NCBI GenBank assembly: GCA_024036415.1
Contig: JAMWET010006979.1
Coordinates: forward strand, 1 to 64,000
DNA: 64,000 nt
From: Prochilodus magdalenae
Taxonomy: Eukaryota; Chordata; Actinopteri; Characiformes; Prochilodontidae
Direction: 5' to 3'
The number at the start of each line of letters is the position of its first letter. Within the stretch, counting starts at the first letter, position 1. Of this stretch, positions 34,101 through 46,100 are shown one piece after another. Under the pieces are notes generated by a model. It was not told the DNA's origin and made no database searches. It saw only the letters and a program-made list of their open reading frames with translations. Both the position numbers and the translations under genes were made by a program.

Positions 34101-37100
34101 AAGAGGCACCTGATTACATTTCAGCTCATTATAAAATGCAGGAGCAAATAATGTTATTTATATTTTGACTTTGGATAAAAGAAAGTACTGGAAATGCTAA
34201 ATGATTACATATTGTCGCTGTCATATTAATCCTTCCTTCTGCTATAAAGTTTTCAGTTCCATGGATTTGTTTAAGAAATTATGAAATAAGATCAGTTTAT
34301 AAAATGATAAGCTAAATAAGCATGTTCTTTACTAGGAACAGGCATGAAGATGCTTCTCTGTTACTGTAAGTAAAAGAATCTTCAGATCCATTCTTCAGTA
34401 TGAGAAGATTGAGCTGAAAGATGAGATTCTAGGCAAATAGTCAAACACAGCCATCTTATCGCAGACATTGCATGGAGTTTCAGATGCCAGAGTTCAGGAG
34501 TCAGAGGTTACAGAGTATGTACAATCCATTCTGTACAATAACAAAGAGAAGCTGAGAGAATGGAGTGATAGAATGCTGCTCTCACCTCTGGTGGGGATCA
34601 TAAGCTTGCATGGCAAAGCCAAGGGTGTGATGGAGTGTTGGTATACCAGTGCAGACAGACACCCTGTAGACACAAACAAACACATACACACACGCACACA
34701 GTGAGCACATACACACAAACATAAAGGAACAGTTACTGTACACAAATAAGCTGATGGATGGAGCGCTAGAAACACACAGCACTAATAAAAACCTCTGGTA
34801 AAATGTTAAACATAAGTTAGGGCTGCAGGATAAGTCATATTTCCAGTGTTATATATAAGTTTCTCCATTAAACATTTTTCAAAGTCAGTTAAAACAGAGC
34901 AGCACGCAAAACATTTCAGCGCTGATGAGTTCAGAGATGTCAGGTGTAATGAAGAAAATGTTCCCAGCACACACAAGGAACATGCTTTTTCCAAATGGTC
35001 ATCTTCATTCATTTTAACATTACCGTGCATAAACATGCTGCACAAAACAGAGATCTACTGAAATCTCTCTTTTCACAACTCAGCCGCCACCCTGAAAATT
35101 CACCCACTCCTGGCTAATCCTAGGTCTCCTATTTTACTGTTCTAGATTAAATACGCAGCTTAAATCTCTGACCAGTAGATTGCAGTGTTTTTTACAAGTA
35201 GCAAAAAGGGCAAATCTTTAGCACTAGCATTAGCATTATCAAACCTGTGCATATGGTGGAGTGTCTTTGTACTGTGACAGTTTTTCAAAAAGTTTTTCTC
35301 ATATTAAATGTAAAATCTATTACCTTCTTGCAACATAATATGTATCTTATTGCCAGGCTCCTACCAGCACACAGTCCTTTTTGGAGATAAGGCTGTGATG
35401 CAGGTCTATACAAGTTTTACATAAATTTTCAGATTTGTTCTTCACTTTCTGACCTACCTAAACAAAAGGACCTAAAGGCCAAAACAGTCATTTAAAAAGA
35501 CATTGTGCTATAATATTCAGATTATTGTGTGCTTGAGGAAAAAGGTTCGAGTAGCCATGTCTGGAATGTAGCTTTAAATGACATGAATTGTCCTCCATCC
35601 AATGTATGTAACAAGCCAAGACTGCATGGTAAAATGTATGAAACATTAACAGCAGCAAAGAAAAAAACTGCTATATTTGTAGGTCTATTTATTTATTTAT
35701 TTGAATTTAGGCCCTATATTTAGTCAGAGAGGCACATTTGTACTTCCTTTTTTACTTTTTATAACATCATTGCATTTTATGTCTACATTGTGCAGCCCTA
35801 AGTCTTGCAAATGTATGATGATGTTAATGTCCAGATAAGGGGTGCCCAACTCAGGAGGGCCACAGACAAAACTCGCTTGCTCTTATGTCCAGTTGAAGGC
35901 TGAAAAATTGAATCAGTTGTGTTTAAGGAATAGTTTACCTAGATAGATTTACCTTACCTATATATAATTTATCAGCCAAGACATGTTTGATAGTTTAGAC
36001 CATGTTTTGAATTTAAGCTATGATGCTAATGTAGCTAGCATGTAATGGGAATTCATGTTAAATTGATCATTTTTTATATAGTAAAGTCATATTGTTTTAC
36101 AGGCCACTTAATGAGGTGTATTTGCTGTGCAAAGCAAACTGCAGTAAATACTGCTATATGATAATAGTGTCATTAAAAGTCCTTCAACATCTATCAAAGT
36201 GGCTTTCCACATCAAATTTTTAATGATATAAAAAGCATTATTTTACTGCAATAAGGGTGGTCTCTGACTTTCCAGCATTATCCTATGTATATCTGTGAGT
36301 GATATGTGTGAAACTGTAAGGTCCAAGGGCCAAGTTAGAACGTGAACAGATGAGGTTGAAAAGGTTCATTGTAAAAGCACAGTCCAAAGTCGCAGTCCTA
36401 AAGATGCCAAAGATTGGCAACATAACCACATAGGGAAATTCAGAAACAAAGTCAAAAGCCAAAACCAAAAGTCAAGAACCATAAGACACAATCAGGAAAA
36501 ACAAAGGCTTGGTATTTACTGAAAATTAGAGATTTTGCAAAGGCCGAAGTAACAGCTTACATAAGCAATTACACAGGAGAAATGAATCAGTATTTGGGTG
36601 AGGTTGATCTAGGATGTGTGCAGGAGGATCGCCAGAGGTATTCTGGAAAATTAAGTTCTCAGGCGTTAGAGCATGTGCAGAGCCGGAGGGATGCGTGACA
36701 CAAATGCTGAGTCTCTGAAAGCCGTTTCTTAGTATGTTAGTTAGCCCTTGTATTATTATCGCTTTGCCTTAAGTTAATTATTCTCTTAAATCAAGCATGG
36801 TAAACTCTGCACTGTACTGTAGCCCTCAAACGCTGTAGTTTGACACTCTTAACTTAAGTGTATTCTGTATGGAAGGATTGATAACATACCAAAATATGGC
36901 TCGTTGGGACAGCCTTTCAGCCTGACACCCTTTGGGCTAGTCTCGATTAGGAAGTGCCGGACCAGCTCATTAGTCATGTCACCAGCTTTAACAAGAGACA
37001 GAACAAAAGAACATAAACACAGTTCTGGGGGTTTTGGTTTCCTACAGCTAAGTAACATTAGTGGATATTGCATTTACCTTTCTTAGTCTGCTGGACTGTT

Positions 37101-40100
37101 GGTGGAGGGCAGGCCACTTTCATGGCTAAGCCATATGCTCCTCGAAACGAGTGGCTGTCACGGATGACAAATGCTCCTGGCTCACGATCTTTCAGCAGAC
37201 TAATGGCTGAGGTAGGAGAGTACAGAAATCAACATGCATTTAGCTGCATAGTTAAGTTTATTAAATTAATACAGGTTAATGAATTCTATAAATTCTTACC
37301 TTGCTCCCGTGAGATGTCTGGTTTGTACCAGAACCTGGATGTATCTTGAACAAACTTAACATTGAGTTTGATATCTGGAGGTCCATCAGCTGGGAAGAGT
37401 AACATACTTACTAAATGTTATGCTTAAGCTACAATGTTCAGAATGACAGGCAGAATTAGTAGTTCACAAGAACAGTATTGATGCCAATGATATGACTCTC
37501 TAGGAATTTACGTAATTTACCAAATCCTCACAGTGCCTGCAAGAGTATGCAATTTTGCCCAGTCACTGCATTATTTTTACATTAAACAAACAAGCAACTT
37601 AATTTAGCAGAACAAAGAACCAACATTTAGAGCACAGTAAAAAATAAATCAACTATAATATTTAAAAATGAGCAAGCATAATGTTAATATTTAAAATTAT
37701 TAATAGTTATAATTCTAAAGTCTCAAAGCTAAAGCTAAGACAACTGGAAAGCAGTTGCTTGATTTGTCGAGCATTTAACCAGCCTTAAGTGATAGCTGAC
37801 AGTATCAGTAGAAGTATTATCTAAACTAAAAACTTTGTTAAAACATTGTATCTGATAATTCCTGAAAAATATCTGCAGAAGACCACTACAAACATTTAAA
37901 CACAATAACATTTTAAAGCCAAATAAAACAGATCATAGGCGGTTAAAAACAACAGCCAATTTGTCCACCAGATGAGAACTAGTTTGCGCTTGTGCCTATT
38001 ACAACGTGACACTGTTCTTGTTGCCCTGACTTACCATAGATGGAAACTAAGGTAGGTTCTTGTGGAGCTCGTGGAGCAGGGCTGGGTGTGCTGATTCCAC
38101 TAGGCGTCGGTGTCTGGACTGGACTCCTGCTGTTCTGAGTGCTGTCTACTGCCACTCTCTCCTGTCTCTCCACGCTGGGGTCTGTTCTTTTGCCTGGCAG
38201 CTGGGGCTGCTCCAAAGGAAAGGATGACATGAGAGCAGTGATGGGCCCTACAGAAGATGTACTTTGTCTGGACTGCGCCCCTTGTCTGTCATCAGGTGTG
38301 GCTTGCCCACTCGGTGTAGGTCTGCGATCTGGACTGGGGTTCCGGGGAGCAGGTGAGTGGTGCCGATTTAGCACAGGACTGGGTGGGATGAACTTGCCGT
38401 TACGGCCCAGCAGGGGGCTGTTAGGCGTGGTTGGTTCGCTGCTGCCATTACTGGGTGCCATGCGACGGGCCATGGCTGGGCTGCTCTGACTGCCAAGTCG
38501 GCGCTGGAGAGCAGGGCTTGGGGGCGTGTTGGTAGCCACGGTACGGTGCAGGGTGTTGGGGCTACCAGGGACTCTGTGCACACCCATAACATTAACAGTG
38601 GCTTCCTCTGGGTCCAGATAGCCCAGGGGGTCAGGGAAGAGAGGAGCACGAATGGGCTCAGCCGGAAAGGAGGGGAAAACAGATTCACTGGTGTGCGCAG
38701 GATTAGTCATCCTTATGCTACTGTTATAGAGAGGCAGCAAGAGAAATGAAGAGAGAGAGCCAGAGGGGAAATGGAAAATAAAGAACTCTGCAGATGACAA
38801 CAAAAACAGCAAACTACAGACAGATGATCCAGTTCAGGAGCAGTTCTAGACATGTTTCAGGGCATGATATGGCTTTATATGTTCCTGTGCTGACGTAACA
38901 TTTATGTAGAGGGAAAAAAAAGCTGGTCACCAGCAACACCAGCTTATGTTTTCCTAGATGGTGGTATGCTGGTCTGCAGCAATGGCAGTTGTTATGCTGG
39001 TCTGCAGCAATAAGAACTGCTATGATGGTCTGCAGCAATAGGAGCTGTTATGATGGTCACCACCAAAACCAGCATTTGTTGTTTTGAATGCTGGTATGTT
39101 GTCACCCTACATGACCCTAACCTTGACTTAGCTAGCTAGCTAATAACTTTAGCTGCAAAGAGGTAGTCTAAGTATCCTTTGCTTGGGGGGATACACTCAA
39201 AACCATGTCAAGCCCTGAAAAAGCCCTGAAAAATGTAGCGATCTTGAAGTTGGTTCTCAGGCCCACCATACTACAGCCATCTGATGGGCCATAAGAACCA
39301 GTTTGAAGACCACTGTCATTGATAGATAACCTTAGAACTGTGCTCAAAACACAGTGCAGTAAAGGTAGCATTTACCCATCAGGGTTGTAAATGGCACTGC
39401 TGGCAGGCTGAGGAGGAGTGAACATGTGGGCAGGCTGAACAGGTCTATTTGGGACAGTAGGAGGGTAAGGGGAGTGAACAGGGGACACCATGGCCCCTCC
39501 TCGAACCACAGAGCCCATATAGCCTTGAGGTTCTGTAGAAAGAACAGATATAATCACATTCTGAAGAACACAAGAGATGTCATGTCTATGCTTGCTGTAA
39601 AGGAGGTTGATTATGGCACCACAAAGGAATCACATACCAAATTAAAGAATAAAAAAGCGAATCACCACAAATCAGAACAAAACAGGTCAGTGTTTAATAC
39701 TGGTTTTCACGTATCCATTAACTGACATTGACAGAAATGAAAGTTAAGGCATGGCTTCTGAAATATGGTCCATAAAGAAAAAACAAACATCATTACTGGC
39801 AACTGATTAGAGAGAGAGCACACTGGTATGTCAGATGTATAGACACAAGGGGACACAATCACAGTTCACATGCAATAAAAGAGATGAGCACAAAGAAAAG
39901 CACGTGTAAGCAAAGGAGTTCGTGAAAGTTTAAGTATATCGGGTAGAAAGTAGCTTGAAGTAGTTTCTGCTTCATTTTAAAGGCTTCTTACCTTCTAAAT
40001 CATCACTAGAATCAGAATCTGACAGTGGCAAGCATAAGAAAAAAGAAAGGGAATGAAACACAGGAATAGGAAACAAGAGAAAATGAAACAAGAAGTAAAA

Positions 40101-43100
40101 GGGCCTGGGATGAGATGAGAAGAATGAGAAACTTTAATTATTCAGATCTACAGTGTATCAAATAATTCATTTTGATAGAAAAACCGCCGGAGCTTTTGTA
40201 AAGCTTTTGTGTGCCTCTTAAAAAGTTAAACCATTCCTGGGACATAAAACTTTCCTAGTACAGTGACACTGTCACTGTAACATTGCATTTTAAGTTTAAA
40301 AGTGTATAGACACCTGTTCATTCAGAATTCATCAGGGGCAGTTTGTCTGTCTTTAGTGCAGTCTCTGCTCTGTTGAGAAGGCTGCACACTACATGTTGGA
40401 AAATTGCTGGAACATTAGTGAGGTACTGCTGTTGGGGGATTAAATCTGGATCACAGCTCATTCTAAAGGCAATGGAAGAAGCTCCATCACTCCTGAGACT
40501 GCATTTCCACTTCTCCAGAGCCCAGTGCTGGGGGTTTTACATCCTTCTAGCTGATGTTTAGCATGGGGCATTGTGATCTTCGGCACTGAATGTTGAATGA
40601 ATGTTTTCCTACAGAGATTATATACAGCTCTGGAAATAAATAAGAAACCTTCACATGTATAGCAGGTTCTTAGTGAAGAACAGAAGGTTTGGTTCTAGCT
40701 TTACTTGCAGATGCAGTGAGCATCTGTTTCTGGAACAGGGTCAAGCAGCAAACACACAGGACAACACAGCTACAGACTGGCACAGGGCAAAAAGCCCTCT
40801 CTACTGACGTGATGAGCGCCACTCGTTCGAATGTCACTTAACCACCGTAAGATGACCTACAGATGACCATGTGACCTACAGAAAGACTGGCGAGCGGCTG
40901 CTGGGGTCAAATGCACAGCGAGCATGGTTCAAAAAAGCCTTCTGGAGGCAGTACTAGTCATTTTCTAGATAAACAATACAAAACAATATTTGATCTGGAA
41001 TTCAGGAGAAATGTTTCCAGTAGTGTATGGAATACACAAAACTCATTTTGGTCAAACACAATCCCATAAACAGTAAAACTAGAGAAACTCATATTGAGGT
41101 GGTCTCAAATTTTTCCAGAGCTATGTTTTGCACATCCAAATGAATGGCTACAGCTTAAATGAGCTAATTGGAAATGGTATCTGCATACTTTTAAATTTTG
41201 TGTACATGCATTCAAGACAACTATAACCACTTTTTTCTTGTACTGACCTGAGCTGCTCTGTTGAAACAGTGCCTCAGATGGGTTGGCTTGCTTCATTCCC
41301 AGGGTAGAAAGGGGAGTTTTAGTCAGACCGGGTGGTGAACGACCTGTAAAACCAATTATACAAAGAGAGGAGAGAGTCAGCAGAAGCAGAAAAGAGCTCC
41401 TTTTACACAGTAGGCTTTACCATAATCCCAACCATTTCAAAAACTAGGCAGTTAGTATGGTTGCAACATGGTTGGAGGATCACTCAAACATGTGCCACGG
41501 TGTACCACATAGTATGCCACAGCACAACTGCAACTAGAATAAACAGCAATAAACTGAAATAGTAGATAGAGAAGGTCCATGCAAATGACTCATGCTTATA
41601 AGCAAAATAAAGCTACATCCAAACGCTGCATGCATAACACCTACCAAGCAAAAAAGTGACACAGCCACAGCGTACTAAAAATGGCAAATGGATGGCTAGT
41701 GGGCTTACCATATCAATGAATCTGTTCCTAATATGGCTATGTAGGAAGCAGCCACACCTTTCAAACCTTTACATGTTACCTGCTAGAACATTTTATGCTC
41801 TATTCTGGTCATTTATTTGCTAATATTTAATATATTTTAAAGTCTGCAGTTATAATGTTGCTTAATGGCTCTTGCATTTTGTGGCTGAAGATTAAGATCA
41901 CTCTACCCAATTAGTTCAAAACTGAGTAAAAATGCATTATAAGATATAGTAATTAGTGAAAAATGATCAATTTTATATATAGAATGATGTAATGATCCAT
42001 AAGTACACATTTGGGACCTAATTTGTATTTCTGCTACAGTTTTCTGATCCTGACCGATTGCTCCTGATGCTACCCCTCCATTGACAGTGCAAAGTTTTCA
42101 ACAGCATATGAATCTTTGGAATAGCACGGCTGCGAGGTATATTCCTCAGTCAGTTAAAACTGCTGGTGCTTCCCACATGTGTTGTCATGCTGGATGAAGC
42201 CACAAGTAAATGGATACGTAGGGAAATGCAGTGCAGACATTATTCATGCTAACTCCACTTACCAAAGAATCCCAATCAATTCTTTGAGTGGCAGCCCAAA
42301 TGCCCAGTAAAGGGCAAGGAAAAAGAGGAAGAGGTGGGCATTTGGGGCTAATCTCGCCACAGATCGGTTCCCTACACCAAGTGCAGCCCACCCTCTCTGC
42401 AGGAGGAGGGAGCCATGATAGATATAATACAGCTGGCAAACGCCCCCCTTTCACCACATCTATCAGAGAACCCAACCACTGTGTGTTGGTGTATCTGTTT
42501 GTACTTGAGTAAACACCACATTCATGGGTATCTTTGGGTTCGCTCTGATCAGAGTGCTGTGGGCATCAGGCAGCTTAAGTCATGAGCTTAAGGCATAAGG
42601 CATGATGTATTTGTTCTTTCAAAGCTTTGATCAGAGACTCGTAGCCTGGTGCTATGACTGTGATGACAGATGGGTGATAAACAAACTCCATTCAGGAAAG
42701 TGTGACTGGTAACATAAGAGGCAAATTGAAATATGAAAAGACAACATGTTAAGGACCACAATTGAAATTTGATTAGGAATTTCTATAATCTTCTTAAAGA
42801 AATTCATTTTAAAATATATTTTGGCATGTTGCATGTTGTCACATCTGAGTAAAGCAGCGCCCTCTTCTTGCTGGGTGGCTGAACTTACACAAGTTGAAGT
42901 ATGGGGTCTGTGGCGAGGTGGTGGGCGAGACAGGGAAGGCAGGGGTCTGTGGTTGGGCCTCACCGACACTGCTAGGCGTGGGACTAACCGCCACTGGCTC
43001 CGCCTCTTCATAGGCCTCTCTGTAGCTGTGCATGTGTACCTGATGAGGTGGAGTGAAACAAAAAGAACATTATCATTAACATATACATTATTATAGATAA

Positions 43101-46100
43101 CACAGACACACAGACAAATTAACACAGACGTAATATAGCGGCATACATGCCATTATACTGTTAATATTAAACATCAAAACTATTGCACTGCACGTGTAAA
43201 GGCTGTTAATAACACATCAAACATATGCAGCTTGTTTGAACATTCCATTTTCCCTGTTCTGAAATGCAGGGGTGTAGCCAAAATGAGGCTCTACCCATGG
43301 AGTAAGACTTATTCATGTTTTGGTAGTGACAATAAACCGTGGGACAATATTTTGTAATTGAAAAATGAAACTGATGAAAACTGAATCTTTCAATTCCATA
43401 AAAAAAAAAAAATAATAATAATAATTTATTCCGATGGACTGGTGACTCCAGCACCCTCCTGTGAACCAGAAAACTGTTATATTCTTTTTATTAATGCTAA
43501 ATAAAGGCTTGATATTATAGAATAAGCAATGCATTCTTCTCTTTCTACCAAAAAACTGCTAGCATGTATCTAAACAGACCCAAAGCTCATTTTTACACTT
43601 TACTTCAGCTCATTTTTACACTTTTACACCAATTTGTGATGGGTGAGATGGACAAGGTAGGGCTCAGAGGTTGTGTCTCACCAATATTGCTGTGGCCAGT
43701 GTGTGTACACAGCTGGTGTACAAGGCACTAGTCTCAAGCATCACGTAGCACAGTTATCATGTCTTGTGTGATTTGAGGTTGAGGACTACAGAGAAGCTGA
43801 TGATTGTTTGTGATACTTCAAACTAAACAAACATTATAAGCAGACTACATGGGAACAAAAACAGGGGCTCTTTTGTAATAAACACATAGTACAAGAAAGA
43901 CAGCACACAGTCCTGAACTTGCACCTCTTTAGGCCGTCCTCCAGGATTCAGGGCAATAGTGTTGACAAATTCTGGTGAAACGCAGTGTCTTGGAGAATGT
44001 ACCCTTCCGGTGTGAGCAGGGCTGTCCTCATGACTGTTGTGGTACTGGCCCTCACTAGTAGTGCGACGGCGAGTTCCGGACACAGCCTCATCTGGACTCA
44101 CCATGTGCGAGCGTGATCCTGTCAGACAAAGAAAAGCATTTCCTCTAAACAGGATTATACGCTTTGAAATCTTTGCAAGACAATGAAGTCGAGCCACTAT
44201 CTAATCAAATGCATAATGCAGTACACTATTTAGGGAATACTCAAGCTATGGTCTCTTGAAAATTAGTTTAACATTTCCACGAAGCCTAATTGATTAGCAC
44301 AGCTGATGTGTTTTGGCAGATGCAGGTGTGCAAACTGGATGTACTCACTATAATGATGTGATCTGGCAGTGCAGGGCTACATAATCAATCTCTTTTTGGC
44401 TGTGTTCCAAAGATAAGATTCTGATAAGGGAAGGCCCTTAATTTGATTTCCCTGAAGTGCTACTGGTATATGTAAAGTATCGAAGGCAGCAGAGGCAGGA
44501 AATATTTTGTAATAGCTGAACACTTCTTTAACAGACACAGATATAAGATTATACTATGAAATAGATGAATGCCATTATCCTTCAAACACTGGAACATTGG
44601 TATTTCTGACTTGGGTTTTTTCATATCTTCCTGTGAGTTATATTAAAAGCTTATAAATGGGACAGATGAAGACGGTATTATTAGATGAACTGCTGGCTGT
44701 TAATTTTGTATTCACCAAGCTGTTCTATAAGGACAGTGACCTCAATAGACTGGACAACCTGAAAAAAGGAAAAAAAAAAAGATAATGAGGAAATTTCTGC
44801 CACTACAGTAAAGTATTTATTTGCTTTCTTTTTGTTGTAATAAACAGAAACATGTTGATTCCGAGGGCACATTCTGGCCAAAACAAAACTAACCCTAACT
44901 AACATGCTACATCTGTAAACATGCCTATTGGGATCCTGACTAGTTTCTAGTGTAAAGTGTGTTACGACTACGAAAACCCAAGACAGCAGATTCCGGTCAC
45001 CTAAAATGAAAGGCACATAATTGCTATTTTTTGTCCATTGTTAAGTTAATTGTCAGGTCACAGGTTAAGGTTTCAGGTCATTTTGCGATCTTAAGTCATT
45101 ATTCAGAAAAACACCCACCTTATTATTATGAGATGCTTTTGCAGCACCATATATATATATACACATATGTGTGAGTATGTTTAGGCATATATGTTTGTGT
45201 GTGCATGTGTGTTTTCCTCTCAAAAGCAAGAAGTACGTCAAAATCTTAATGACTTTGCAATTCAATGGGCCTGTATATCCTCCTTCTGATGATGTATTTT
45301 GAACATGGTCAATAATTTGAAAAACTACAAATGCTTTAAAAGGGGATTGTTGCTAGCTTCATTAGGTGATAGATAGATAGATAGTTAGACAGATAGCTTA
45401 GATAGCTTAATAAAAACACATATCTGTATCTCTCAGATGTTCATTTCAGTGGTTTAGTGGCACCCTATCAACAGAGCAAGAGAGACTTTGGAAATCAAAG
45501 GGGAAAAGTGTCAGAGTGAAGTGAAAAAGCAGGGAAAGGTGGAGGACAGAGGACAGAGGACAAACCAGAGAAGGAATAGGAGCGATGGCGTTCGGGCTGG
45601 TTGGACATGCTCTCGGAGATGCCCCGGATGCGAGCGTTGTACTCTGGGTGGGGATGTGATGGGGTGGGGTGAGGAAGAGGTGGAAGAGGAGGAGAGGGAA
45701 GATGCAGGTGGAGGAGCAAGAACATGAAGCGAAGTCCATAAAGCAGGTTGGACGGTCAGAAAAACAGATGGGGACAAAAAGATAATGGTGAAACTGGTGG
45801 TCTGATATTCATATTCCACTGCATTAACATTTATAGCATAAATACACGTTACATAAACCATAGTTATAGATTTATTCATATTCACCTGTGTCATCTGTCA
45901 GCTGCAGAGAAGTACATTGGTCACTAATGTCTTACTGACCAAAACAGTGCTGTCTGTAAGCGGTCAGTAATTCTTTTTTTTGTTTTGCTCTATACTCCAG
46001 CCATATGATCAGATATGATATCAGACATGGATGAAGAGGTTACAGTGCAGAATAATAGCTTTAACTCATGGGTAATTAGGCCTGTCACAATCTACTACAT

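Noticed and set aside
38139..38489. 116-codon plus-strand frame
   Set aside because: Antisense shadow of tns1 exon H, whose minus-strand reading is strongly supported.
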